DNA of 64,000 bases from Streptomyces sp. Tu 3180. GTDB lineage: Bacteria > Actinomycetota > Actinomycetes > Streptomycetales > Streptomycetaceae. How positions within the stretch are numbered: the first letter of the stretch is position 1; every line of letters starts with the position of its first letter. The notes under the pieces were generated by a model, which did not search any database, was not told the DNA's origin, and was given only the letters and a program-made list of their open reading frames with translations. Of the stretch, positions 7,517 to 16,661 are shown in pieces. The stretch lies in NCBI RefSeq assembly GCF_009852415.1, contig NZ_WOXS01000002.1, forward strand, positions 7,976,001-8,040,000. Reading direction: 5' to 3'. The position numbers and the translations under genes were made by a program.

Positions 7517-9072
7517 TGCGCACCGCGTACAGGGCGGTGACGGTGTGGCCGGGGCCGACTTCGCCGCCGTCGACGCGGTCGTCGCGGAAGTCGTCGTCGG
7601 CGACGCGGCGGTTGTCGTAGCCGACGAGGCGGAACTCGGCGACCGTGGCCGGGTCGAAGGCGACCTGCGCCTTGGCGTCACGGGCGGTCAGTTCGACGGC
7701 ACGGGGCAGCTGTTCGCAGAAGACCTCGCGGGCGTCCTCCTCGTCGGACACGTACACCGTGTGGCCGTCGCCCCTGTCGGCGAGGCGCTCCATGAGGGCG
7801 TCGCCGTAGTCGCTGCCGACACCGACACCGAAGAGGGTGACGCCGTGCTCGCGACGGGAGCCGGAGATGCGTTCGAGGATCGCGCCGGCGTCGGTCTCCC
7901 CGGTGTTGGCGAGGGCGTCGGAGACGAGGACGACCCGGTTGGTGGCGCCCTCGCGCAGCCCCTCGACGGCGGTCTCGTACCCGGTCTCGACCCCGGCGCC
8001 CAGGTTGGTGGACTGTTCCGGCTCCAGGCCGGCGACGGCGTCGTGGATCTCGTCGCGGTTGCCGCCGAGCCGGGTCATCGGCAGGACGGTCTCCGCCTCG
8101 TCGCTGAAGGTGACGAGGGCGACCGAGTCGTCGTCGCGCAGCCGGTCCGTCATCACGGCGAGGGATTCCCGGGCGAGGTCGAGGCGCCCCGGCTCGGCCA
8201 TCGAGCCCGAGACGTCGACGACGAACGTGAGGGCGGCGGGCGGGCGTTCGCCGCCCGGCTCCGCGGACCGGGTGGCCAGGCCCACGCGGACCAGGCTCCA
8301 GTCGTCCTCGTCGGTGCGGGCGCCGTCCACGGTGACGGTGAAGCCGTCCCCGCCGGGACGTTCGTAGTCCTGCCGGAAGCTGTTGACGAACTCCTCGGGA
8401 CGGACGGTCGCCGGGTCGGGCAGCCGCCCCTCGGCGAGCGTGCGGCGCGCGTAGCCGTAGGAGGCGGTGTCGACGTCGAGGGCGAAGGCGGACAGGTGGT
8501 CGTCGGGGCCGGGAGCGGCCTCGCGGAAGTCCTGCTCGCCCTCGCGCCGTTCACCGCCGTCCGGTTCGCCCCGGTGGGGGGCGGGCGGCGGGACCGGGCC
8601 GTTCCCCCCGCGGTCGTACGAACCGTCACTCGCCTTGCCGCTGCTGTCGTCCGCCCCGCCGCATCCGGTGAGCAGCAGGCCGCTCGCCGCGGTGAGCGCC
8701 AGCAGTGCTCCGCCCAGCCGCCGTGTCCCGTGCCGCCTCGTCGTCCTCATCGCCCGTCCCCCTCGGTCCGTCGGCGTCGGTTTCTGCGACTGTGACGCCG
8801 GAGCGGGCCGGAGCGTGCGACACGGAGCGTCACAGGTGCGTCTCGAAGAGGGCACGGCGAAGGCCCACCGGGAACGGCCGTGCGGAAGACGCGGGCGCCG
8901 TTCGGGGAGCGGTCGTGCCGGTCGCGTCATGACGGGGCGCCTTCCCGGGGGGAGTGCGTGTGCGGACGGCACGGCGGAGCCGCGCGGGGGTATTCCGGCA
9001 GGCGCCCCGCCTCCCCGGGACCGGGCCTGCCCGCACACTCCCCGACGGGCGGGACGCGTAGCGTCCGGCCGT

Positions 9073-10149
9073 ATGGAACCACTGGCTCACCCGCAGCCCG
9101 CCCCCGGCCCCCGGCGCCGGGCCCGTGACCTCGGCATCGTCATCGGGCACGCCGCCACCGGGCCCCTCGACGCGATCACCGACGTGCCGGGCGTCCGCGT
9201 CGGGCACACCACCGTCCGTCGCCGGCCCGACGTGCACAGCGGGGTCACCGCCGTCGTGCCCGATGCCGTCGGCCCCCGCACACCACTGCCCGCCGGGGTG
9301 TTCACCGGCAACGGCTACGGCAAACTCGTCGGCACGACCCAGCTCACCGAACTCGGCACGCTGGAGACCCCGGTCCTGCTCACCTCCACCCTGTCGGCCT
9401 TCCGCGTCGCCGACGCCCTGGTCGGCTGGATGCTCCGGCGGCCCGGCTGCGAGGAGGTGCGGAGCCTCAACCCCGTGGTGGGGGAGTGCAACGACGGCTT
9501 CCTGTCCGACATCCGCGCACGGCCCGTCCACGAGGAGCACGTCCGGGCCGCCCTCGACACGGCGTCCGGCGGACCGGTGGCCGAGGGCTGCGTCGGCGCG
9601 GGAACAGGCACGGTCGCCCTGGGCTTCAAGGCCGGCATCGGGACCGCCTCGCGCACCCCGGACCTGGGAGGCCGGCGCTTCACGGCGGGCGTCCTGGTGC
9701 AGGCGAACTTCGGCGGCACACTGCGGGTGCTCGGCCGCACCGTCACACCGCGGTCCGTGGGCCTGGACACCGGCGCTCCGGCACCGGTCGCGGAGACCGG
9801 TTCCTGCATGATCGTGGTGGCCACGGACGCCCCCCTCGACGCCCGGCAGCTCACCCGCGTCGCGCGGCGTGCGGTGTTCGCCCTGGCCCGCACGGGCGCG
9901 GCCTACAGCCACGGCAGCGGCGACTACGCCGTGGCGTTCGGCACGCGACCGGGCGCCGGCGCGCCCGTGGCGGACGCCGAACTGGGGCCGCTGTTCGAAG
10001 CGGTCCTCGACGGGGTGGAGGAGGCGGTGCTCAACTCCCTGCTCGCCGCGACGACGACCACCGGCTTCGGCGGCCGGACCGTGCCGGCGCTCCCGGCGGA
10101 CCGGCTGCTCGCCGCCCTCACGGCCCCCGCGGCACCACCGGCGCGCTGA
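9073..10149 (+). CDS. P1 family peptidase (DmpA/BapA-type, self-processing)
   Basis: A 358-residue member of peptidase family S58/P1, Ntn-type aminopeptidases that cleave themselves before a Ser or Thr to make two chains. The expected self-cleavage site is the Gly-Ser in ETGSCMIVV (Ser about residue 244). Other family blocks are ITDVPGVRVGHTTV at residues 35-48, GVFTGNGYGK at 75-84 and VGECNDGFLSD at 136-146. The substrate is probably an N-terminal D- or beta-amino acid residue of a small peptide, but this is not predictable. ATG start at 9073. No signal peptide. Confidence 0.88.
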   Translation: MEPLAHPQPAPGPRRRARDLGIVIGHAATGPLDAITDVPGVRVGHTTVRRRPDVHSGVTAVVPDAVGPRTPLPAGVFTGNGYGKLVGTTQLTELGTLETPVLLTSTLSAFRVADALVGWMLRRPGCEEVRSLNPVVGECNDGFLSDIRARPVHEEHVRAALDTASGGPVAEGCVGAGTGTVALGFKAGIGTASRTPDLGGRRFTAGVLVQANFGGTLRVLGRTVTPRSVGLDTGAPAPVAETGSCMIVVATDAPLDARQLTRVARRAVFALARTGAAYSHGSGDYAVAFGTRPGAGAPVADAELGPLFEAVLDGVEEAVLNSLLAATTTTGFGGRTVPALPADRLLAALTAPAAPPAR

Positions 10150-10185
10150 CGGCGGACAGCGGGGCGGCGGGCAGCAGAGGCGCAG

Positions 10186-10201
10186 GGCCGGGCGTCCGGC
10201 C
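10186..10201. terminator. Weak hairpin between convergent genes
   Basis: GGCCGG-GCGT-CCGGCC, 6-bp arms and a 4-base loop, between the P1 peptidase and the CapA-like gene. Short but suitably placed. Confidence 0.3.
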
Positions 10202-10215
10202 ACGGAACCGACGGT

Positions 10216-11343
10216 TCACGATCCGGCCCCCGCGGCGGACGGCCCCAGCGAGAGCGTGCCGTCGGACCCGAGGACCGGATGCACCCCGGCGCTGACGCGG
10301 TCGAGGGTCGCGTGCATCCAGGCGGCGTCCCGGTACGGGGCGGGCTCCAGCCGCATGCGCCGGGAACGCAGGGGCACCATGCGCAGACCGAGCAGCCGGC
10401 CGGTGTCCGCCGCCACCGTGACGAAGTAGGCGAGACGGAGGTCGTCGCGGTACTCCTCGTGACCGCCGATGCCCTCGTAGTCGTCGACGAAGTCGCCGCA
10501 GCCGTACAGGACCAGCCTCTGCCGGTGCACCTCGACGGGGCGGGGGTGGTGCGAGGAGTGCCCGTGGACGAGGTCGACGCCGCCGCCCACCAGGGCGTGC
10601 GCGAAACGGGTCTGCTCCCGGGGGACGCGGTACCCCCAGTTGGAACCCCAGTGCACGGACACGACCACGATGTCGCCCGCACGTTTCACCCGCCGTACGC
10701 GCCGCACCACCGCGTCGGCCGTGGTGGCCGACAGGTCGGGAAGACGGGCGACGCCGGGGAGGGCGGTCGCCGCCGCCCAGTCGGGCGGGATGCCGCTGGA
10801 GCTCGTCCCGAGGGCGAGGACGAGGACACGGCCGCCGGTCCTGACGGGGACGGCCACCGGCGCGTACGCCTCGTCGGCGCTCCGGCCGGCGCCCGCCACC
10901 CGCAGGCCCGCGCGGTCGAGGGTGTCCAGCGTCTCCTCCAGACCCGCCCGGCCGAAGTCCAGCACGTGGTTGTTGGCCAGGACGCAGACGTGGGGCCGGG
11001 CCACCGTGAGGGCGGACACGTTGGCCGGATGCATGCGGTAGTGGACCGCCTTGCCGGGCGCGAACGCGTCACTGCGCGTGACGGACGTCTCGAGATTGAT
11101 GATCCGGACGTCCGGGCCGGCCGCCTCCAGCAGCCGGAGCGCCTCACCCCACGGCCAGGACGGGGGCACGGGGGCCGGGATCGGGCCGTTGGCCGACTCG
11201 GCCATGCGCACATAGGACCGGGCGTCCGTGACGTAGCCCTCCCGCAGCGCGGGATCGCCGGGCCGGGCAAGGATCTGATCGACACCGCGCCCGAGCATCA
11301 CATCGCCGCACAGGAACAGCGTGACCACGTCGCCGCTGGTCAT
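10216..11343 (-). CDS. CapA family protein (poly-gamma-glutamate capsule-type metallophosphatase)
   Basis: A 375-residue PGA_cap domain protein, a calcineurin-like metallophosphoesterase fold. Metal-site motifs visible are LCGDVMLGRGVD at residue 12, NLETSVT near 85, LANNHVLDFG near 120, SVHWGSNWGYR near 223 and VHGHSSHHPRPVE near 250. In Bacillus CapA helps polymer export. Streptomyces homologues are numerous, many lack the other cap genes, and their substrate is unknown; no capB or capC is nearby. No signal peptide is visible. ATG start at 11343. Confidence 0.85.
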   Translation of the reverse strand: MTSGDVVTLFLCGDVMLGRGVDQILARPGDPALREGYVTDARSYVRMAESANGPIPAPVPPSWPWGEALRLLEAAGPDVRIINLETSVTRSDAFAPGKAVHYRMHPANVSALTVARPHVCVLANNHVLDFGRAGLEETLDTLDRAGLRVAGAGRSADEAYAPVAVPVRTGGRVLVLALGTSSSGIPPDWAAATALPGVARLPDLSATTADAVVRRVRRVKRAGDIVVVSVHWGSNWGYRVPREQTRFAHALVGGGVDLVHGHSSHHPRPVEVHRQRLVLYGCGDFVDDYEGIGGHEEYRDDLRLAYFVTVAADTGRLLGLRMVPLRSRRMRLEPAPYRDAAWMHATLDRVSAGVHPVLGSDGTLSLGPSAAGAGS

Positions 11344-11477
11344 ACTCCCACGGTAGGAGCTTCCGCCCGCCGCGGCTCGGAGCGCCCGGTCCGCTCGGTG
11401 CCGGCCCCCGGCGGATGGACCGGCCCCGGGAGGGGGAGTGAGCAGTCGGTACGGCCGGACGACGGAGGGGGAGACCC

Positions 11478-12056
11478 ATGGGGACGGTCCTGCTGGTGGT
11501 GCTGGCGGCGGGGGTGGCCGCGGTCGTGGTCACCCGCCTGGTGCGCGCCGGGCGGATCGAGGCCCGGGCCGAACGGGCACGGCTCGCCCGGGAAGCCGGG
11601 AGGGAGGCACGCCGGTCGCTGGACGCGGTCTGGGAGATGGACGACCGCCGGTTCGAGGAGTACGTCGCCGAGCTGTGCCGCCGGGACGGCTGCACCGACG
11701 TGCGGCGCGTCGGCGGCGCCGGCGACCTCGGGGCCGATGTGACCGGCCGCCTGCCCGACGGCCGTCGCTTCGTCATCCAGTGCAAGCGCTACGCCAAGCA
11801 CCGCACCGTCGGCAGCCGTGACCTCCAGACGTTCAACGGCACCGCCCGTGCCGAGCACGGCGCCGACACGCCGGTCTTCGTCGCGTCCTGCGTCTTCACC
11901 AAGCCGGCCCGCGACTTCGCGGCCCGCCACCGGCTGTGCCTGATCGACGTCGACCTGCTCGGCTTCTGGAACAGCGGCACCCCCCTGACCTCGTTCCTGG
12001 ACCTGGACATCGGCCGCTCCGGCACGAACCGCAGGCTCCGCCCGGACCGCGACTGA
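11478..12056 (+). CDS. Membrane-anchored Mrr_cat (restriction endonuclease-like) protein
   Basis: A 192-residue protein. Residues 3-22 form one transmembrane helix (VLLVVLAAGVAAVVVTRLV), followed by a charged helical stretch. The C-terminal Mrr_cat nuclease fold (about residues 55-170) carries the PD-(D/E)XK-type signature: GGAGDLGADV (catalytic Asp) and RFVIQCKRY (QxK). Mrr proteins cut modified DNA, but orphan single-pass versions like this have no established role. There is no partner methylase. RBS GGAGGGGGA 7 bases before the ATG. Confidence 0.83.
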   Translation: MGTVLLVVLAAGVAAVVVTRLVRAGRIEARAERARLAREAGREARRSLDAVWEMDDRRFEEYVAELCRRDGCTDVRRVGGAGDLGADVTGRLPDGRRFVIQCKRYAKHRTVGSRDLQTFNGTARAEHGADTPVFVASCVFTKPARDFAARHRLCLIDVDLLGFWNSGTPLTSFLDLDIGRSGTNRRLRPDRD

Positions 12057-12192
12057 GGGGAACGCCGCCGCGCCGCCCGCCGAGCACGCCCCCGTACCGG
12101 AACGGCCTCCTCGACCGGCGCCCGTCACGAACCCGACGGGGCCGGCGCCCGCCCGGGGCGCCGACCCCTCCCGCCCCGCCGTCGTGGGCCGG

Positions 12193-13302
12193 TCAGGACG
12201 CCTTCGCCCGCGCGGTCAGCCACGTCCGGGCCGGGCGGCAGTCCAGCCGGCCGTCCACGACGCGGCACCAGGTCTGGTAGCCGTGGGAGTGGAGGCGCTC
12301 GCCGAGCCAGTGGTGGCCGTCGGCGTGCTGACGGGGTGCGGGAGTGCGGGCGACGAAGTTCGAGGCGTCGTCGGTGCTCCCCGTGCCGTCGTACCGGGCG
12401 ACCCGGGGGTACGGGTACACCGGACGGGTGCGGGTCACGGTGCCGTCCGTGACCTCGGCGGCGACGATCCCGCCCGGCTCGGTGGCGCTCTCCGTCCAGG
12501 CCATGACCGGGGTCAGGACGTCGAAGGTGCTGGGGCCCTCCCCGCCGCTGCAGTGCGCCACTCCCGGGAACAGGTACAGCTTGGCGAACCGGTCGACGGC
12601 GCCGGCTCCCACCGTCCCGCGCAGCGCGTCGTAGTAGGCCAGCGTGCCCCGCGGCGAGATGTGCTGGTCGTTCCAGCCGTGCCACAGCAGCAGTTTGCCG
12701 CCGCTGTCGCGGAAGGCGCCGAGGTCCGGATCCATCGCGGAGAGGTAGCCGGAGGACTGGACCGTCTTCCAGAAGGACTCGGCGGTGAACTCGAGGTCGG
12801 AGAGCTGGAAGTCCGGGTTCGGGGCGTTGGTGTGGGCGAGGTGGCGCGCGAAGGACGTCACGAAGTTCTCGCCGGCCACCGTCTGCCCCCGGGTGCGCGG
12901 GACGAAGAGCGTCCACTCCAGCTCCGAGCCCCACTCGTGGGAGACCGCGACCTCCAGCCTGCGGCCCCTGGCGTCGGTGGCGCCGTCGTGGAGGCGTTGG
13001 ACCACCGCGCCCTCCGCCCGCGTCAGGCACGTCGACCGGTCCTGGCCGGATGCGCACACCAAGGTCGACGGGTCGAAGTCGCAGCGCCGCGGATCGTCGA
13101 GCAGACCGTCCGTCAGGCCGTCCAGCGCGTCGCAGGTGTCGTGCACGGCCCGGTGGATCAGCGGCAGTCTGTCGGCGAGGAGGATGTGGTCGCCGTTGTC
13201 GTCCTTGTTCGTGAGGACGTTCCAGGCGTGGTGGAAGGTGTTCTGGACGACCAGGTTGTTCGCGGGCGCGGCCGCCGGCCGGCCTACGGTTGCCGGGCCT
13301 GA
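12193..13302 (-). pseudogene. Tannase/feruloyl esterase family relic lacking its N-terminal half
   Basis: The conserved frame reads from about 13262 to 12193. It starts APANNLVVQNTFHHAWN, a normal internal stretch of tannase/feruloyl esterase proteins, and continues through DRLPLIHRAVHDTCDALDGL, LWHGWNDQHISP and FPGVAHCSGGEGP to a normal-looking C-terminus. The Cys pairs expected of the family's lid are present. Upstream the frame has no start codon, no signal peptide and no GCSxGG nucleophile block. The 5' half, including the catalytic Ser, is therefore gone and the product should be inactive even if started at the GTG at 13146. The left junction is abrupt, near 13265. Confidence 0.75.
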
Positions 13303-13384
13303 CCCGCCGGGGTCGAGGGAGCACCGGAGCCCGCTGACCGGCCGGGCGGGAGGACGGTGTCCCGTGTGGTCGCCGTGCGGCGTC

Positions 13385-14419
13385 TCACCAGATCAGGCAC
13401 CAGTAGTTGCCGTGGTGGCCGATACCGATCCGGCTGTTCCGCGGGACGAGGTCAGGGTCCGGCCGGCCCACGGCCGCCATCGAGCAGGCGGGGTCGCCGA
13501 CCCTGTCGGCGGTGGCCATGCGCCGGGCGGCGGCTACCGCGACCGCAGAGGTGTACCACGTGGTGGTCACCGTTGTGCGGCCCTCGGCTTTCGGCGTCGG
13601 CGCCGGTTTCCGGGTGGGGGAAGCCGGTGCGGGGGTCGGTGCCGGTTTCCGGGTGGGCGAAATCGGTGCGGGGGTCGGTGTCGGCTTCTGAGCGGGTGCA
13701 GCCGGTGTGGGGGTCGGTGCCGGTTTCCGGGTGGGTGACGTCGGTGCGGGGGTCGGTCTCGCTTCCTGGACGGGTGATGACGGCACGGGTGCCGGTGGCG
13801 TGAGCAACGGCGGTGCGGGCGTCGACGGCCTCGGCCGCGGCGTCGGTGTCCGCGGAGTCACGGTCGGCCGGGGCGGTGCCGAGGGCTTGGTCACTGCGGA
13901 CCGTGTCGGCGTCGCCCTCGGAGTCGCCTTCGGAGTGCGTCCGGCCGACGCGTCGGCCGTCGGCGGGCGAGGCGCCGGCCGCTGGCTCGGCGGTACTGGT
14001 CGAAGAGGACGTGTCGTCGTCGGTTCGGGTGGTGCCGGCTGGCGGGGGCGTGTCGTCGTCGGTTCGGGTGGTGCCGGCTGGCGGGGGCGTGTCGTCGTCG
14101 GTTCGGGTGGTGCCGGCTGGCGGGGGCGTGTCGTCGTCGGTTCGGGTGGTGCCGGTTGACGGGGGCGTGTCGTCGCCGGCCCGGGCGGTGGCACTGTCGG
14201 TGTCGGTCGTGCCGTGCTCGACGTCTGTGGCTCGGGCGTCCAGGACGGCAGGGGGTCCAGTGTCGGCAGGGACAGGTCGGCCGAGGCCGACGGCGTGGGG
14301 CGGGGCGTGCCGCCGTCCTGTGCGACCAACGCCCACACGGCGATGCCGCCGAGGACGAGCACAGCGGCGCAGCCTGCGATCCACGGGGCCCGCCGGGGTG
14401 GGCGTCGGTGACGGTTCAT
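13385..14419 (-). CDS. Pro/Thr repeat-rich membrane-anchored surface protein
   Basis: A 344-residue protein. A basic N-terminus (MNRHRRPPRRAPW) is followed by one transmembrane segment (IAGCAAVLVLGGIAVWALVA). A long Pro/Thr/Arg-rich stalk follows, built of two arrays of 13-residue units: four units near TTTRPRQPAPPEP and four to five near SPTRKPAPTPAPA. A compact C-terminal 50 residues contains two Cys (DPACSMAAVG and NYWCLIW). The layout suggests an extracytoplasmic head carried on a wall-spanning stalk; the function of the head is not recognised. ATG start at 14419 with AGGA 11 bases upstream. Confidence 0.7.
   Translation of the reverse strand: MNRHRRPPRRAPWIAGCAAVLVLGGIAVWALVAQDGGTPRPTPSASADLSLPTLDPLPSWTPEPQTSSTARPTPTVPPPGPATTRPRQPAPPEPTTTRPRQPAPPEPTTTRPRQPAPPEPTTTRPRQPAPPEPTTTRPLRPVPPSQRPAPRPPTADASAGRTPKATPRATPTRSAVTKPSAPPRPTVTPRTPTPRPRPSTPAPPLLTPPAPVPSSPVQEARPTPAPTSPTRKPAPTPTPAAPAQKPTPTPAPISPTRKPAPTPAPASPTRKPAPTPKAEGRTTVTTTWYTSAVAVAAARRMATADRVGDPACSMAAVGRPDPDLVPRNSRIGIGHHGNYWCLIW
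13596..13790. repeat. 39-bp tandem repeat array 1 (C-terminal stalk)
   Basis: Units start at 13596, 13635, 13674, 13713 and a degenerate fifth at 13752. The period is exactly 39 bases (13 codons), with moderate divergence between copies. It encodes the SPTRKPAPTPAPA-type units. Confidence 0.85.
14011..14166. repeat. 39-bp tandem repeat array 2 (N-terminal stalk)
   Basis: Four copies start at 14011, 14050, 14089 and 14128, nearly identical except for a few changes in the last. They encode TTTRPRQPAPPEP units on the minus strand. The near identity suggests recent expansion. Confidence 0.9.
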
Positions 14420-14845
14420 GGTTCTTACTGTCCTATGCGGCCTGGCGGCGCGCTTGTCGTCCCGGCGGGGTGGTTCGTCTCCCCGTACGAGCGGTCCGCT
14501 CGTCCGGGTGATGCGCAGGGGCGTGCCCCGGTCGTCGTCCGGACCCGGACCCGGGACCGGCGACCGCCCGGTCACGCAGGAGGCCGGCCGGGTGCCCCTC
14601 GGCCCCGTGCCGCGACCTCACGCCGGAAGGCGCCGACGCGGGCGTCGGACATCCGCCCCTCTCCGGCCCCCTGGACGGCTGATGCGGAGAAGAAGAACCA
14701 CGACGCTGCTCCGCACGGTTCCCCGCACGGCGAGGCCGGCGCGAGCCGAAGGCCTCACCGCGAGGCCGGGAGGAAGAAGCGATCGGGGGAAGCCGCCCCG
14801 GACGGAAGCGAGGGCGGCCGTCCGGGCCGGGGGCTGTTCACAGGC
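14420..14845. other. Intergenic region, no gene seen
   Basis: 426 bases between the FAD oxidase stop and the start of the repeat protein, both leftward. It holds the repeat protein's upstream region (AGGA at about 11 bases from its ATG) and no convincing promoter boxes, hairpin or coding frame. Confidence 0.5.
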
Positions 14846-16261
14846 TCACGGCCTGCGCGCGGCCGGTGCGAAGAGGCCGTCCGGGTCGTACGCGGCGCGG
14901 ACGCGCTCGAGCCGCTCCTCGTGCGAGCCGAAGACCGCGCCCCGCAACGCGCTCGCGTCCTCACCGAGCCCGGCGAAGTTGACGTACGTCCCGCCGCTCG
15001 AGAACGGTTTCACCGCGTCCCAGGCCGAGCGCGCCCACTCGATGGCGGTCTCGTCCAGCGCCGGGTCCTGCCAGCCCGCGTCGATGCTCACGTTGTAGTG
15101 CGCGGACCGATGCGCGAACGCGCTGTCGTCGGGACCGACGCGCGCCACGGCGCCGCCCAGGGTGCGGACGACGATCAGGCTCTCCGGGGTCGGCCGCCGG
15201 GAGTACCAGTCCACCAGGGTATCGATGGCCTCGTCGCTCAGCTCGTCCAGGAAATGCGACTTCATGAAGTAGCGTTCCCCGTCGGGGAACCGCCAGGTGT
15301 TGGCGCTCTGCAGCGCGACGTAGGGCACGGTTCCGCTCAAGTCGACCAGGGGCGGACCCAGTTCGCGTTGCGGTGCCAGCGCGGCGGTGGCGGCGTCGCC
15401 CGGCGGGCCCCCGTACACGGCTCCGACCATCACACAGTTCGACCGGTGCAGTTCGGGCGGGATCGCGGGGTCCGCGGGGACGCTCCAGAGCAGGAGTTCC
15501 GGCGTGACCGTCTCCGGCGCGGTGTACGCCGCGTCCCGCCAGGCCCGCAGCACTTGTCCGGCGTGCTCGTACGGGTGGAGCACCAGTGCGCCAGCCACCT
15601 CGGGGCCGAGCGGGTGAAGGTCGAACTCGAAGGACGTGACGACCCCGAGGCCCCGGCCGCCGCCGCGCGCCGCCCAGAACAGCTCGGGTTCCTCCTCCCG
15701 GCTCGCCGTGCGCACGGCGCCGTCCGCGGTGACGACCTCGAGCGAGCGGAGGCTGTCGCAGCTCAGGCCGAACGTCCGCATCACGAAGCCGAAGCCGCCG
15801 CCGAGCGTGAGGCCCGCGATCCCGGTGGCCGAGATCTCCCCGCCCGGTGCGGCCAGGCGGTGCAGCTGGGTCTCGCGGTCGAACTCGCCCCAGGTCACGC
15901 CCGCCCGGGCCCGCGCGGTGCGGGCGGCGGGGTCGACGTGCACGCCCTTCATGTGCGACAGGTCGATCACCAGCCCGTCGTCGCACACCGCGCTGCCCGC
16001 CACCTGGTGCCCGCCGCCGCGGATGCTGACGAGGGGACGGTGCTCGCGCGCGACCCGTACCGCCTCGACCACGTCCGCCGTGTCCGAGCACCGGGCGATG
16101 AGCGCGGGGCGGCGGTCGATCAACCCGTTCCACACGGCCCGGGCCTCGTCGTATCCGGGATGCCGGCGGTCGATCACCTCACCTCGCAGCAAGGAGCGAA
16201 GCTCGTCCGCCATCGTCTGCTCCGCAGAGGCCGTCCGTACGGCCCCGGGGTTGTCCGGCAT
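14846..16261 (-). CDS. FAD-binding oxidoreductase (berberine-bridge-like, PCMH type)
   Basis: A 471-residue flavoprotein. The PCMH-type FAD domain (about residues 35-215) contains SIRGGGHQVAGSAV, whose His is the usual site of covalent 8-alpha attachment to FAD. The second Cys used by bicovalent members is not seen: the block reads ATGIAGLTLGGGFG. The C-terminal BBE segment ends GTYVNFAGLGED. It probably oxidises a sugar, alcohol or secondary metabolite; substrate unknown. No signal peptide. ATG at 16261 is preferred over GTG at 16270 because GGGAGG lies 9 bases before the ATG and directly abuts the GTG. Confidence 0.88.
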   Translation of the reverse strand: MPDNPGAVRTASAEQTMADELRSLLRGEVIDRRHPGYDEARAVWNGLIDRRPALIARCSDTADVVEAVRVAREHRPLVSIRGGGHQVAGSAVCDDGLVIDLSHMKGVHVDPAARTARARAGVTWGEFDRETQLHRLAAPGGEISATGIAGLTLGGGFGFVMRTFGLSCDSLRSLEVVTADGAVRTASREEEPELFWAARGGGRGLGVVTSFEFDLHPLGPEVAGALVLHPYEHAGQVLRAWRDAAYTAPETVTPELLLWSVPADPAIPPELHRSNCVMVGAVYGGPPGDAATAALAPQRELGPPLVDLSGTVPYVALQSANTWRFPDGERYFMKSHFLDELSDEAIDTLVDWYSRRPTPESLIVVRTLGGAVARVGPDDSAFAHRSAHYNVSIDAGWQDPALDETAIEWARSAWDAVKPFSSGGTYVNFAGLGEDASALRGAVFGSHEERLERVRAAYDPDGLFAPAARRP

Positions 16262-16661
16262 CGGCGTCACCCTCCCGGTGCGCTGCTGACTGCCGTGGTC
16301 CCTTCCACGCTAGTGCGGAGTCGCCGCACCCGCATGCGGGCCCGACGACTCCGCGGAGCACCGGGCGGAGCCGGTGCGGGGAGGAGGCGTCCGGTGAATC
16401 TGACACCCGTTCAGCATCCCGGCCCCAGGCGCCCACCGCGCACCGGGTGCTCACCCAGGACGGAGACCCGGCCGAAGGCGTCGATGCTGATCACCACCCG
16501 GATCACGGTGGAGCTCCCGTCGTCCGACGGGACGCGCGGGCGCCGGGCGGTCTCGCCGGCCCGCGGGACGGCCGCGGTGGGCGGGGTGCGCCCGGACCGC
16601 CCCGCCGGACGGCGGCGGGTCCGGCACGGGCCGGTCGTGACCGCCGTGGTGATCCCCGCGC
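16262..16661. other. Intergenic region with nested palindromes upstream of FAD oxidase
   Basis: 400 bases. The notable structure is at 16315-16354: outer arms GCGGAGTCG and CGACTCCGC (9 bp) enclosing a perfect palindrome CCCGCATGCGGG (16329-16340). It lies 54-93 bases upstream of the oxidase start and could be a regulator site. No gene is supported in the rest. Confidence 0.5.

Larger units (their letters stand above)
7105..8750 (-). pseudogene. von Willebrand factor A domain lipoprotein, frameshifted near C-terminus
   Basis: Secreted lipoprotein with lipobox LLLTGC (Cys about residue 30), an acidic linker, a VWA N-terminal domain (SAFALDVDTASYGYARR) and a VWA domain whose MIDAS starts DVSGSM; this is the YfbK-like family. 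After about residue 415 the frame runs into nonsense and would stop at 7149. The family's normal C-terminal domain (HLATVTVRWLDPDTRAPHE, VWTADRGLALTATAAYFADAL) continues in another frame down to a stop at 7105. The break lies in a dispersed repeat at 7474-7516; one extra base in a C/G run there would restore the frame. It is therefore either a real frameshift or a homopolymer undercall. ATG start at 8750. Confidence 0.8.

Noticed and set aside
14011..14166. Tandem 39-mers resembling a CRISPR array
   Set aside because: Repeats are adjacent with no unique spacers and are in frame inside a protein-coding stalk.
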